Shown here piece by piece: positions 1 to 12,802 of a stretch of 64,000 nucleotides of DNA; the first letter of the stretch is position 1; each line of letters opens with the position of its first letter. The notes under the pieces were generated by a model. It had not been told where the DNA came from. It was given only the letters and a program-made list of their open reading frames with translations, and searched no databases. The translations under genes were made by a program, and so were the position numbers. Source of the DNA: Stereum hirsutum FP-91666 SS1 (Eukaryota > Basidiomycota > Agaricomycetes > Russulales > Stereaceae). The stretch lies in the NCBI RefSeq assembly GCF_000264905.1, contig NW_006763140.1, positions 410,385-474,384 of the forward strand, in the 5' to 3' direction.

Positions 1-717
1 AGAATGACGAGGCCGATTCTTGATTCAACACCGAGTGCAGAGAGGTCGGCTCTGGGTCGATCGAGGTCAAGGCCTGCGGCGATGAATGTCGAGCGTCGAA
101 TGAGGTGCGATGATGGAGAGTAGGAGGACGAAGTCACGCCCGAACGAGTGGTGTGGCGCCAAAAGGTCTTTGGACGGACTGTGGCGTGTGCGTCGCATGG
201 AACATGAGCGAGAAGAAGAGGAAAATTTAACAAAAGAAAGGAGTAACGCACAAAGAGGTGGCGGAGGTTTGATCAGCTCAGGTTCTCCTCTGCTCCTGGC
301 GTAGTTTACGCCTCGCGTACGTGGTGTCCTCGGACTCAACACTGGCTGCTCAAATACGTCGACACTACCTCTCCGATTCGTGTATCTAGTCGTCGTAGGC
401 GGGGCGGACGACGGACGTTGTCCCAAAGAAGGTCGTCTCCTCGGTGGCCTGGACGTAAAGGTATTGGTAGGTGGCGAGAGGTGAGTGTCGTCGACTACGT
501 GCTGGGGTTGTGGTGCGTGCGGTCGTAGTTCTGCGGGAGGAGAGTGGGGATCAGATGAGGACGATGTAGGCGAGTTTAGGTCTTCCGTTGAAAGTGTGAC
601 CATCGGTGTTGCGGTGAACTGGCTCGATCGATGTTGGAAGGTGAAACCGAGACCGAGACTGGTGGACTGAGTCGGGAAGAGGGCATTGGGGGCATGCAAA
701 ACGGTGAGGTCGGTCAT
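1..717 (-). CDS. 5' part of an unknown Ser/Pro-rich protein, cut by the window edge
   Basis: Two exons are visible: 717-252 and 178 to the left edge, separated by a 73-nt intron (donor GTGCGT at 251, acceptor CCACAG at 180-179). Splicing keeps one frame open to base 1, which supports a real gene. The start is the ATG at 717. The first 150 residues are low complexity, rich in Ser, Pro, Thr and Arg, with SSSS and PPRRRP runs and SP/TP motifs, so they are probably disordered and phosphorylatable. The second exon is less biased, with an RRSTFIAAGLDLDRPRADLS stretch that looks like the start of an ordered region. I do not recognise the family; the diagnostic part lies outside the window. Confidence 0.6.
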
Positions 718-1434
718 AATGAGTATGTTTGGGGTACTGGATAGAAAAGAATGGGGCTTCGAAGGGAGTGGTGGTCCTCGCAGAGGATGTGTGCGTTGGA
801 ATCAGCGGGTGTTGTGGAGTCAGTGGCGAAGTCTGTTTTGGCGAACAGTTACAACTCAAAGGCAAAGATATTGTCTTGATAAAGCGACCGCTCAGATACC
901 GAGGGAAGTTGGAATACTGCTCCAAGTGGATCGGATTCTAAAGATCACGGCCAAAGCAGAAGAGACCAGAATTACTGGATATATTAACTCTGCCCGTGCG
1001 TTCTAAGTCGTAAAGCAGAGATAGAGCGTAGTACGCGATAGAACAACGAACGTTAGAGACTGTGAACCAAGCTAGTTGGGGTCAAAGAAAGCAATTGTTG
1101 ATCGCCTCGTCGTCGTCGTCGCCTATAATGCACAGTTGCCTGCAGGAGACCGTGCGTTGTCGAAGCGGCGGGCCACTCAGACCGTTTTGGCTTCCCACGC
1201 TCTCCTTGTATACATGTGGCCGCGTCCGACCTTCGTGCCACTTCTTTGTACATGTGAGAAGGAAGCAAACTCTAATCCTTCTATCGTTTGCTGAGGTCCT
1301 TTCGCATTTCACAACCTTTGAAGGAGCGTATTTATGTATTGCATCCCATTGAAAAGAGCGACAAAGGAGATGATGACGACAGGTACAGACTATCATGATG
1401 TGGCACACAATAACCCAAAGACAGCCAACTTCCC
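718..1434. other. Intergenic region, no gene seen
   Basis: This lies between the start of the left-edge gene and the 3' end of the beta-propeller gene. Only short overlapping frames without splice logic or recognisable motifs are present. Confidence 0.5.
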
Positions 1435-3577
1435 CTACGACCAGTACGAATTCGGAACGTAAAGCGGCATCGAATCCTCCCAAATCCCGTTCGTCAATAC
1501 CACCTTATTCGCACCATCATAATCCATCGACATAATCTGTCCATACTGCTGGAACGTGTCATCGTAAATAGCCGCCTCATCCTGGAACCCAAACTCTCCC
1601 GTCGAATACAGGATCTTGGTTCCATCTCCATTCCATACAGCATGCGCGTCGTTCGCCAAAGAAGTGGTGAGGACCTTGTAATTCGTGCCGTCGCTGTTGA
1701 TGGTGCAGACATCGTAATTGTCTTCGTACTCGTTCTCATTTGGAACGGAGGTACGACGGGTGAAAAGGATGAGGTCGCCGCCGGGTTGCCAGTGCGGGAG
1801 GTTGTCCCAGCCGGTGGTGAGCGTGGTGATGTTCCTCGTCTCGAGGTCCATAATGCGCAGACCGCGTGGGCCGTTCTGAACGTCCCAGGAGCGGTAGACG
1901 AGCTTGCTGCCGTCAGGAGAGTAGCTTGGGAAACCGTCATTGTAAGTACCGTCCGTGAGCTCCTCGTATACGGAACCGTTGGCAGTAACACTATTTCAAG
2001 TCAAAGCCAGGTCAGCCAGCGCCCAAAATAAAATAATCAGAAGAGGAGAGACAAAACGCACCGGTAAAGCCACGCCGTCCCAACCGAGCGTTCGAAGAAC
2101 CAGTTACCCAACCCAAACGCAAGCCACTCCCCATCCGTCGTCCAATCCGGCTGGAAAGCCCCCGCCAAGCCCTGCAACGACACTGAATTCTCGATCTGAC
2201 CCGTCTGATAGGTATCAAAAATGAGTGCCAGATCGTCTCCCGATGGCTGCATAGTGACGATCGAGGCGTTTCCAAGCTGCTTTTGCGTGATAGCGAGCTG
2301 GCCTTGGAGCGAAAGCGTGGGGAATACGTCGGAGAAACGGTACTCCCAGTTGTCGTCCCAGCTGTAGATGACCTTGTCTTGGGCGCGAATAGGCGACCAC
2401 TCCGTCTTCTCGTATACGACCTGGGTACCGTCGGGCGACCAAGCGGGAGAGCGTGCAGTTATCTCGACGGCAGTGAGGTTGGTGGTGCCGTTTACGAAGG
2501 CGCTGGTGTAGTTCAAGCCCTGCGCATCCGTGCCGTTCGTTTTGTGGAGGAAACCGATGGTGTTCGCGTCGAGGTATTGGGGGAAGAGTTTGACGCCGAC
2601 GTCAGAGGTGTGCTCGAGCCGGTCACCGCCAGTGGCAAAATCGACGGAAACAATCTGCGAGCTCGTGATGTCCACGTCCTCCGGACGACGAGCGCCCCAA
2701 GTATCCTCGGTGGTGATCTCGTAGTAAACGACGCGCGAACTATCAGGAGAGAATTTCGGCGAACCAAGACAGTATCCGGTCTTGTTCGCAACGAGGTGGT
2801 AGTCGGAGCCGTTGGGACGAATGGCGTAGATGGATAACTCCTGCGTATGCTCCCAACCAGACCCGTTCCCGTGTCCACGCCAGAGCGTGTCCTTGTCGGA
2901 CGAGAAGACGATCCACTCGCCGTCGGGAGACCATGCTGGACGGAAATGGCCATCAGGGAGACTCGAGTTGCCGGCGATTTCGGTCGTGTTGGTGATGTTC
3001 CACGAGGAGCCGGTGGTGAGGTCGAGGAGCCAGATATTGCTTTTGTAATTGACGGCGGTGGATTGGAAAGCGACGATTGTGCCGTTAGGAGACACGGAGG
3101 CTGCTGTCTCGACGGCTGAGGTAGCGATGACTTGTTCGAGGCCGGTACCGTCTGGGTGAACACGCCAGAGGTCTGGGTTACCGTCACCGTTCCGTTCACT
3201 GAAGACCAAGGTAAGTAAGATATGGTGGTCCGGAAATGTCATAACAAGACGTACGAGGTGAAGATGATCCACTGGCCGTCTGGGGACCATTGCGCGTGGT
3301 AGTCGAAGGAAGAGCTATTGCCGAGGAGAAGAGTCTCGTTTGTGCCGTCAGCATTGGCGATGTAGAGCTCAGATATGGATGGTGCAATGCGGTTCATGAA
3401 GAAGACGCCTTCCTTTCCATCGGCGGGGGCGTCACGCGCGATAGGAGTCGACGGCTGGTCGCGCGCGGCATTGGCATACGGGCAGCTCGAGGAGGAACTC
3501 GTCTTCGGCTGAGAGGCATAAGGGCAGGAAGCAGCTGCTGCTAGACTGAAGAAGAGAGGAAATATAGAGAGCAGCAT
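1435..3577 (-). CDS. Secreted TolB/PD40-type beta-propeller protein
   Basis: Three exons (3577-3255, 3198-2062, 1990-1435) with introns of 56 and 71 nt give 671 residues. The start ATG at 3577 opens a signal peptide (about 20 hydrophobic residues ending in AAAAS). The rest is a series of WD40-like/PD40 blades marked by WSPDG, SPNG, FSPDS and WTTDG motifs each followed by a hydrophobic strand such as WIVFSS, as in TolB and the tricorn N-terminal propeller. There are many N-glycosylation sequons (NGT, NTT, NGS, NLT), which fits an extracellular or cell-wall location. No peptidase or hydrolase domain follows the propeller, so it is probably a binding or scaffold protein; the ligand is unknown. 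A truncated prolyl-oligopeptidase relative is possible, but no catalytic Ser motif is seen. Confidence 0.85.
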
Positions 3578-6060
3578 CGTGCTGGTTCACTATAAGGAAA
3601 CCTGGTGGGCGTTCGGGTAGAAGAGAAAAATGAGATGCAAGCGGTTGGAAGCCCCACATTTGTATGACGCCTGGTTGGCTGCGAGACAGTCAATCGGAAA
3701 CAGTTCACGCGACGCGACGCAGTCGCCTGCATGCTCGGATGAAATTCCGCGTCGGTCTTGCAAGGATTCTCTTGGCGCATGTGTATCCAAAAACGTGTGA
3801 GTAAAGCAGAACAAACTCACCGGGGTCACCATCGGAAGAATGACCGCCAGACCACCGTCCCTCGGTTGCAGTTGGTTGCCGGATAGGCTTTTTAAAGTCT
3901 CTTCTCTAATAAGGTTCCTTGTCGTGTCTGTTCCGTTTCAGTACCGATGCGAACGAGTCCTTCGAAGGTATGCCACATGCGTTCAGTCTTCCGGGTCATC
4001 GCAGGTCATTATACGGCATACATATCCTTGCCGAACATACCGACCACAGCGCAAAAGAAGTTCTACCAACCATTAACAGAGTCCGTATTGGGAGACGCTG
4101 AAAACTGGGGACGGTTGGCCATTTGCTAAAGCGAAGTGTGAGACGTTTCGACGCGTCACAGGACAAATTCGGGCGATGCGCAGCAGCAACACCACCAGGA
4201 CTGATTAGATTAGACATCACCGATTTCGAGAACGGAAGGAAAGACGGAGGAATCAGAGGCCGAACTGACAATGAGCGAGAGATTTCAGAGAGCAAGCATG
4301 GTGACGAGCGTATTCGGGACCGCTCGGGCGATCCTTTGTAGTCGGAAAAACAAGTTTAGTTGACGCATAAAGAGAACAGCACGGAAAAAGTCCAGGGAGC
4401 GAGGCTGAGGAAGAAACAATCAGAAGTTTTGCAAGTTGAGAAGTATGTCAAAGCTGAGGCGTACACGCAGGGATATTTGAGCGAGTGCCAGTGTCTGTCT
4501 TCCTTCATAGCAGCCGGAGGCACAGGGTCTGAGGAAGAAGCGTATAAAGTCTTCGAAATTTTGGAAGACTGTCCAATATGCAAGGCACAACGCACTTAGC
4601 AATATCCGAGCGGTAGACGGTGCCTTTGATGAACGTGTGGATCGTTCAAAGCGAAGCTTTTGAGCTCCAGGGCAGTCGGAGAAGTATTTGTGACGAAGCC
4701 GAGTTGTTCCCGCAAAACATGGGATTCGGTCGAGTGATGCTACGGAGAGGCCAAAAATCCCGCCTGTATCGTTGGCACACATTTCGTGGATGGGGTCTGT
4801 AGACATGGCGGTGATGTGGTGACAGTCATCGAGCACAAGCGAAGCGTTACACCGTAGGGGTTCGAAGGGCTGCTGGAACCACTTGATAAATGTGTTTCGT
4901 GACCTTCGATATCCTAGTAAGTACCGCCAGATGAAAGTCAAAGGCATGTCGCATGTTCTAAGCTCTTAGACGAATATCAGTTACGTCGTGGTGAACGATG
5001 TGCACAGTACATACTACATAGGGATTCGTAGGCACAGAGGCCTTTGCCGACGAGTACATACCGCTGGACTGATTGAGTTAGAGAGCCCATCATGATGTTC
5101 GCAGGCAACTTTCTACCGAAATCAATGATCAAATGCTTAAAGACAAAGGTTAATTTACTGACCCGCACCTATGCTATGAGTGTACGGTGACTGAGGAGCG
5201 TGGCGAACAATCAACAAACTCCATTCGATCCATTTAATCCAAGCCTAGACTTAACGGAGTTCCAGTTGTGAGCATCGCAGAGGCGACTATCGACCTGGTG
5301 CTTTGAATGGACGTAGGTATACCTTGTCCGAGTCCCAGGCATCAGGAACCCCTAGAGAAAGAACAAGTTGTTGAAGAAGTTCAAACACGTACATACACGG
5401 TCTTGCCTGGAGCTCAGCGCTCAGGTTAGGGTCTGTGGGCCACACCGCAACGGTCAGGCGGTGCCACATATTTTGTCCCGCATTCCAGCATGGTCCGTGC
5501 ATCATAATTATTGCACCATCCGACTAAGCCTTGATAAGGCCTCCTAAGTTTTGCCCAGAGCTCGCTGTAATGGCTAGTCCTGAGCACAGGAATTTTTTGC
5601 GCTTTTTCCCCTCATTTTTCTGCCGTCGACTTTTGCCTACGATCGCGCTGTCAAACGGCCGCCATCTGCTTCGACAGCGAGCGCAGGCCACTGTGATGCA
5701 TCCACGCCGTATCTCTCCCGGTCCACGATGTCGCTCACAGGTTGCCTAGGCACGTCCATAAGGAGCACGCCATATCTACTTTGCTTGCGCACTCCCAAGT
5801 GACCCTTCGCGATCTCGAGGCTATCATATCTCGTTTGTTGGAGTGACGCTAGTGTTTTTGATGGGGCCCTAAGAACCTTACTCAAATAGTCCCCTTCTCT
5901 GATTTGCGCGCTGGTTGTCTTTTCCCTCACGACCTCCACAATCTAGTGCTTGAGCGCTTGTCCTTCTATCACGGTCTCTACGTCGTTTCACTCGGGCGGC
6001 GTTTTCTTTTAGACCTTGACCGGCCCAGGACGAAACGTCTCTAATTCAGTTACATTCATC
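3578..6060. other. Intergenic region of 2.5 kb, no gene accepted
   Basis: This is the divergent spacer between the propeller gene and the transporter. The longest frame (4947-4420, minus, 175 codons with a true ATG) is Cys-containing but shows no domain, codon regularity or splice partners. Others are shorter. I see no transposon ends. Confidence 0.4.
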
Positions 6061-8444
6061 ATGAAGGAGGACGGTACCATGGCTTCTACAGATGCAAAGG
6101 AGTTGACAGGAGATGTCGAGAATCAAAAGCTGGCGTCATCAGGCCCGGGAAGCTTCATCAGTACTTCTTCGAATGATGCCAGTGTGGGCATGCAGATAGC
6201 ACTGGAGAGCGAACACCAAATCAAGTATAGGACTTGCTCATGGCAGAAGGTGTGTTCCCTACCTCACACTCGATATTGTCCGCTGTACTCGCTTCAAAGC
6301 GGTCCACCAACAACTTTGCTTGGCCTGATAGACGGCGGCCTTGCTGTTTTCGGAGTACATTTGCCTCGCTATCATGTCTTTTCCATGGTACGCCTAGTCT
6401 GTTCTTCACCACTGTTCAAAATATATCTCAATTGCATTGGCACACATCAATCAGGTCGTTCTCAATCCTTGGAATGGTCCCAGGAGTAATCGTCACTCTG
6501 GCCGTCGCGGCATCCGTCCAATATACGTCACTGATTCTCTGGCGCTTTTGCCTCAAACATCCCGAAATCCGGGACGTCTGCGATATCGGTCAGATGCTAT
6601 TTGGCGGATCAAAAGTTGCGTATAACGCCACCGCGGTGTTCTTCATCTTGAACAACACTTTCATCCAAGGTACGTTCCCGCCTCTGTATTCTCGTCTGTC
6701 TGTCTTCTTCCCTGGGATCATTTCGTCACTTCGTAGCGTTGCTCTGCTTTCGTCTGTTCCAGTACTGACCTTGTAATTATCTAGCACTACACTGTCTCGT
6801 CGGTGCCGAACTGCTCAATACCCTCGCTGGAGATTCAACCTGCAGCATCGTCTTCTCCGTCGTCACAGCCATAATCTGCTTCTTCATCACCCTCCCACGT
6901 ACACTCTCCGGCCTCTCGGGTCTTGGGACATTCAGCGCCGTGACCATGGGAATTGCCGTCTTGTTGGCTATCGTGTTCAGTGGCGTGCAAGATCATCCAT
7001 TTGGCTATGTGGAAGGTAGTGCGCCGATTGTGACAGCGATACCGATAAAGGGGACGACCTTCGTTAGCGGTGAGTGGATATATCATCTTCACTTTCGAAT
7101 CAAAGGGCGTGAGGAGGGCTCAAGAACCGGGGAATACGGGTAACTGATGTGGCGATGGCCCATAAATTACAGGCATGTCTGCGTTCTTGAACATCACGTA
7201 CACTTTCGTCGGTCAAATCACGCTTCCTTCGGTGCGCTCCCTTTGATTCTCCTTTCACTTTCACGTAACACCCTCTTACCACCTATTTGCTCCTATGAGT
7301 AGTTCATCGCGGAGATGAAGAACCCGAAAGACTTTCCCAAAGGTGTGTGCAGTATACAACCTCTTTCACTTCCAATCGCGGCTGAGAGACGGAGACTGAT
7401 GCATCCGTGTTGGCCGCTATAGCACTTTGGGCCGTTACCATTGCTGAGATGATCGTCTTCACACTCTGTGGAGCTATCATGTATCACTTCGTCGGTACGT
7501 CTCTCCACCAGTCCTCCAGGTATAAATACTCACCCGACTCTACAGGCAACCAGTATATGATCGCACCTGCCTTTGGATCCCTCACGCCGACGTACAAGAA
7601 GATCGCGTTCTCGTTCGCGATTCCGACCATCGTATTCCTTGGATCGCTTTATTCTGTACGTTTATAAATTTTATTTATCCAATCGCGCCACACCACAGCC
7701 ACGACCATTCAACTTCCCACCACTCTCAATTCATCCATACTCCTTGTTCCTTCCCCCCGCTATCGTTTCTTCTCTTCAATTTCCACCACGTTCCTTCTTG
7801 TTGACTGACTGTCGCTCATGACTCGTCTCACCCATCACTAACCTCTGCTCATCTACACGCACAGTCCGTGTCCACTCGCTTCGTCTTCTTCCGCATCTTC
7901 AACCGCGACTCGCGTCACCGACACTCCAACACAGTCCTCGGCTGGGCGACCTGGGCGGCGATCATTGCCGTGACATGGGTCGTGGCGTTCATCATCGCGG
8001 AAGTCATTCCGTTCTTCTCAGACATGCTGAGTTTGATGAGTTCGTTGTTTGGTGCGTAACTACTTCTCGTCCACTCCTCCCCAGACTCCGATGGCTGACG
8101 TTGTCCGGTTTGTTTGGTCAGATTGCTGGTTCGGCTTCATCTTCTGGGGCATGGCCTACCTCACGCTCTACCCGGGCGCCAAAAAGTGGGCGGGCGTAGG
8201 TCGCTCGTTAGAGACCGCGTTCAATTACTTCCTCATCGTGTTCGGGGCGTATGTCCTCGTCGCGGGAACCTATGTGCGTATTCCCCTACCTGGTCCTCTG
8301 TGCCACCATGCCCCACATTTCTATCCACGTCGTTCCCTCATCACTGATTTCTTGGCAATATAGACGTCAATACAAAGTATCATCGACAGCTATAATGCGG
8401 GAACGGTGGGGCCACCGTTTAGCTGTGCCAGTCGGGGGATCTAA
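6061..8444 (+). CDS. Amino-acid transporter, AAAP/AVT-like, 11 exons
   Basis: Exons: 6061-6249, 6332-6387, 6455-6669, 6785-7069, 7173-7231, 7303-7342, 7423-7494, 7546-7655, 7865-8051, 8122-8273, 8364-8444, giving 481 residues. All junctions are GT-AG and keep frame; the intron before exon 9 is long (209 nt). About 60 polar N-terminal residues precede 10-11 hydrophobic segments (SEYICLAIMSFPWSFSILGM, VTAIICFFITLPRTLSGLSG, WAVTIAEMIVFTLCGAIMYH and others). The pattern fits the AAAP/Aa_trans superfamily: proton-coupled uptake of amino acids at the plasma membrane or vacuole, substrate unknown. The first ATG at 6061 was chosen; the ATG at 6079 has a better Kozak context (ACCATGG). Exons 9-11 are duplicated, in damaged form, at 14.5-15.5 kb. 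Confidence 0.88.
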
Positions 8445-8979
8445 CGCTCGTCGTTCGAGAAGGAGGAGGTTAACTTATATCGGCCGTGGTTAGTTGTCCA
8501 TAAACTTCCGTCGAGGGGACACTGCGGGCTGGATGGGGGGACGTACGGAGGCGTGTACGATTTTGTTGGTTGTTGCGATGACTTACGACTCGATGACGGG
8601 GATCGTGTGCTTAGACTTTATTCAGGCTCTGCTTTATTTGCTGAACACACCCTTCCTGCGAGCAAAACTGCCCGACCGTGCAACCCAAAGCGCTGTTGTG
8701 CTTGGACCCTATTCGCGCGGGACGTATGAGAGGAGTATAAATACTGGGATCTTATTATGAAATGACACCGTCGAATGGTACAAAAGTATGAAGAGAATCC
8801 AAAGATGTCAAGATTGTAAACGACACAATTCCACTTCAATTATAGGACGGTAACGATGCACGGGGAAAGGGGGTCATAGTGGGCAAACGGCAGACGAAGG
8901 AGCATAGGTCGAAGGGTATGCATGCAGGTAATAGCTGATCCGGACAGAGAAGAACCAAAAACGTATGGAGAACGGTAGT
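8445..8979 (+). other. Convergent 3' spacer, duplicated at 15.5-16.0 kb
   Basis: This spacer lies between the ends of the transporter and the FunK1 kinase. It holds no gene. It is nearly identical to 15502-16017, which lacks about 16 nt of it (CGGGCTGGATGG region), so it belongs to the segmental duplication. Confidence 0.7.
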
Positions 8980-11921
8980 CTAATGCGATCTAGTGCGCTG
9001 CAACTCCAAAACTTCGACGTGATTATTCTTATCATGGGGGAGCAAGACATCCATGAAATGATCGAAAGTGAAGAAAAATTCGGGTTCGGGTACCTTCTCC
9101 TGGTTGTCATCGTCATCGCTCGACATACCAGGAAGAAGTTCCGCGTCGGGCGGGTCAACATCGTCCTCATCCTCCTCATCATCGTCTTCGGATTCACCGT
9201 GCACTTTTTTGTTTTCATGATAAAGAGTGTCCGACATGCCGTCAAAGACCTTCCTAATCCACCTGTTCGCGAGCGGTGCCATGGCCTTCGTAATCTTGCT
9301 GCGATGCGCCTTCATGCGCTTCGTCACAAAGTCGAACTTCCGGGATTTGAGTTGGGCCCATTGGACGGTGTCGGTCCACTCCTGGATAGGCGTATAGAGT
9401 TTCTTGAATCCTACGAGTTTCCCCTGGAATTGTAGCACAAAGGTGCACCAGATCAGAATCCACGCGAAAGACTCAAGGTCATGACGGTATTCGTGTTTGA
9501 TCGGGATACCCTCATTAGCAAGAAGCTCGAGCGCCATAAAAGCTGCCGTCCCAGTGCGGTGCTTTGACGAAGGGCCAGGCAGGGCATATGGTTCAAGGGG
9601 TATGGCTAGATCCCAGTCGTTTAAAACACCAATGACTTCACCGTTCTCGCGTCTGAACATGATATTGCCCACGCTGAGGTCGCGATGCAGAATGTGGGCC
9701 TCTGTGTAGACAACGTAGTGTGCTAGAATATGCGCCAACGTCAGACAAGGGTTCGGAACAAGAAAGCACAGGAAACACACCCTGCACCACGTCCAGGAAT
9801 ACCTTCGCAAACTCTTGGCAGTTTCGCACTTCTTGCAACGGAATATAGCGCACGCAGATCAGGGTGCGGAAGACGCGGTTCTCGTGAGCATCGCCGATGA
9901 ACGCGTTATAGAGCTGGGCGTCCTCGAGTTCGTCAGCGGTGAGATTGCCATTTTGGGTCCTTACGTCGGCCTTCCATCTCTCTATCTCACGCCTCGCAAT
10001 ATCGGTGAGGTTCTTTCTAGGAGATTTCACATCCTTCATCGTCTGGGTAAGCGAGCCCCGGACGTCTGGTATGTGTTTCTTCCAACGCGGGGTGATTAGA
10101 CTCCGGATATGCGCGATGATAACGTCCTCGCCCAAACGATCCTCCGGCGGCCAACTTCTCTTAGCAACGAGCTCTTGAGGAAGACCCTTGTACTTCGGGT
10201 CTGAGGGAGGTTCCACAGGAAGCACCGATGTACCACGGCCGATGACTCCGGGCTGCAAGTGGAGAGGATCAGCTTGGATGGTAAACGTGATGATTGCCGG
10301 AGGAGTCGTTTCAGGACTTGACGTGAGTGAAGATGTCGTGTCGGCGGGAGAAGATGTGATATCAGCGGGAGAAGACGTTGTGTCAGCGGGAGGAGACGTT
10401 ATGTCAGTGGAAGAGACGGGCTGTGACGATTCGGAAGTAGACGTGAGGGGAAGGGGCTTGTCCTCCGCGTCGATGTGGATAGGGAGTCGGAGAACGAGGT
10501 CTGTCCACGCTAAATCAGTGAATGCGCAGGAGTCCGAGGCCTCGTATATTCCTTGTAACTTGTCGAACCGCTCCTGTTGCAGACGTTCGGCAGAGTCCGT
10601 CTTCAACTTCGTCTTGTAATCGTATTCCACAAAGGGATCTGTCGGGGGGGTGTTGGCAGGTTGGATGGCGGGGTCGAATCCAAACTGTTCGAGGGAGGCG
10701 CTCGCAATGGCGACGGCGGTGAGGAGGAATAGTGTTGGGTCATGCCTGAAGTCGATGGTATTGGAACAGATGGCGCCCATACGGTCGATGAACCACAGAG
10801 ACATCTCGAATTTATCGACGAAGACCCCAGTCGACCAGAGGCGTCGACCGGTTCGAAGCGTTTCATGGGCGTATTCTACGGCCTGGACCTCGTCGCCCGT
10901 GAGCTGGACCTTCTGCTTCATGCGATACGCCGGGGGTTGCGTTCGTTCGGGAGGGGAGCTTTTACTCGCTGCTTTGACCCTTGACCGCTTGCGTACGGGC
11001 TCTCTGTCATCGTCTGGAGCAGGGCGTTTGCTGGAGGAGCGAGTGCTCGGATAGCGTCCAGAGGCAGATGACCCTCCTATCGTCTCGGTATCTGCGGGAG
11101 ATGAGGGTGCACCTTTGATCGCGACGGCGTTGCCCTTGTTGGGCTTCTTCTCGTCATACTTGAACTCGAGCCAGGCTAGGACGTGACACCAGAACAGCTT
11201 TAGGAAGCGAAAGTGATTTTTGTCTATGCTGTTAGGGACGTTCCGCTTGTCCTGAAAGATATGGTGTCCCGCCACTGAGGTAATAGACCCATCAGGCTTG
11301 CGCTCGATATCACCGTCGCCGGTGACTATATCGTTCCCGGCTCGAGCATCGAAGAAAACACCGCATGGAAAATCGACCTCGTCGCTCTTCTTCAGATCCT
11401 TCATTGCGCTATCATAACTCAGAACAGCCTCCATGAGCATATTCATGTAGGGGAAGTAGTGCTGCGTCTCTGTCTTGCACCTATCGTACTCGGCCAACAG
11501 TCGCGCATCGAGCTCAAATGGTTTGTCTTTCTTCCATTCGGAGAGATGAAGGCGATCGATGTCGAAACCCCAAGTCTCGCGAACGAAGTCGGCAAATGGA
11601 ATGCACGATATCAGAGATCCTTCCATATCTTTGGCGATCTGAGGACGAACGACTTCTGGTTGCGCCTTCTTATGAGAGTTTCCTGAAAAGTGTCCACTGA
11701 AACTGCTGACTTTTACGCTCAGAGGAGTGCTGTACGTCGGTGTCTTATTCTCTTCAATATAGGTCATGGTGTCAGCTTCATAGAAAATCGAGTAGAAAAA
11801 TTGACGCACCTTTCTTTCCAGAACTTGGAGTGCTAGGCCCAGTGGTCAGATCTGATTTGGGCAGAGATTGCTTGGGATCGGCAGTCTGTTCAGGAGGGGT
11901 GACCGGTCGCAAGTCAGACAT
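8980..11921 (-). CDS. FunK1 fungal-type protein kinase (full-length copy A)
   Basis: Three exons (11921-11810, 11751-9781, 9722-8980) and two 58-nt introns, the first with a CTGAC branch site, give 941 residues. The start is the ATG of MSDLRPV. The last exon carries the kinase C-lobe: HRDLSVGNIMF with HRD at about 707-709, NDWDLA (DWD in place of DFG) at about 730, then an APE-equivalent GTAAFMALELL and HDLESFAWIL. This combination is characteristic of the FunK1 family expanded in mushroom fungi. Upstream are a conserved FunK1 N-terminal region, a basic KRPAP...RKRSR patch that could be a nuclear signal, and a Ser/Pro/Ala/Asp repeat. The C-terminal tail is strongly acidic. Substrate and pathway are unknown; FunK1 genes have been linked to multicellular development by expression data. 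A TATA-like box lies 90 nt upstream. Confidence 0.85.
10325..10412 (-). repeat. In-frame tandem repeat in FunK1 A (SSPAD units)
   Basis: About three degenerate 24-nt units encode SSPADTT/SSPADIT-like octapeptides in the linker upstream of the kinase region. The partial copy B has lost this repeat, so it is dispensable for the fold or newly expanded in A. Confidence 0.75.
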
Positions 11922-12802
11922 GATGGAGGCTCGACGAAGAGAGATGGAGGGGGAGAGCAATGTGGAGGGGAGAATGCGGACGAAGAATTACTGACCCTGA
12001 GCCTGCGGTTCTTTATACGCGCGAATTTGTAAGCGTGTCAGAGCTATGCAATCGCGATTGCAATCGTCACGTTGCGGGAACGACAATGATTCGGTATATG
12101 CACGACGACGTCCTAAATCAGGACGTGTCAGGGAAGTTCAACTCGGAGTTTGGATTTGACACGTGGACGTGCGGTTACTTTCGGTGTCCGGGTGGCACCC
12201 GCGCTGTCAGTCTCCGGGTCGCCACATTCAAAATGCAGCGCAAAGATCCTGTGCTCCTAGCCTGAGGCGTCAATTATCGCAACTCTCAACCCCTTGAATT
12301 TCTATTGAATATATCTGTATTTTTCTGTCCGTGATGTGAATATTATATTCTCTTTCTTTTTATTCACGTCTATCAATGATCTGCAGGGGCGCCTGGGTCC
12401 AAAGAGGCTATCGATCATCGAGTCACGGTCTAGGCGGCCAGAAGCTCTTCGAGACAATACAATGCACAAGTATTCTTTCCGCGCGAGTCATAGTTACATT
12501 GCTCGCAACAAAGGAGGAGCCGATCGAATGTGCCATCCCTTTGCCACCTCTGTGATCATTGGGCCACGACGCGAACGAGAGACAAAATTACCAAGTTACG
12601 ATCACAGACAGGCAACAGCATGTAAGTAACCACCGACTTGTTGCCATCTACGAACGTGCTGATACTTTGTATCTCGGACGAACAAGGACGTAATAGCTCT
12701 GATGATCGTATTGAAAGCCCAATACAACGTACTAGTACATGTACAGACAAGGCGAGACTAAGGGAAAAATGGTTCAGGGAGCTCAACGCAATGTAACGAA
12801 GC
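11922..12802. other. Spacer between FunK1 A and FunK1 C, no gene seen
   Basis: This is the upstream region of FunK1 A and downstream region of FunK1 C. It has a short T-rich tract near 12350 and no supported coding frame. Confidence 0.45.
12011..12017 (-). promoter_or_regulatory. TATA-like box of FunK1 A
   Basis: TATAAAG on the minus strand, about 90 nt upstream of the ATG at 11921. Sequence and spacing fit; not proven. Confidence 0.35.

Noticed and set aside
4420..4947. 175-codon minus-strand frame with a true ATG
   Set aside because: No domain, no splice partners, and an overlapping frame on the other strand. Left unannotated.
6016..6060. An upstream start for the transporter
   Set aside because: The codon is TTG; the first in-frame ATG is 6061.
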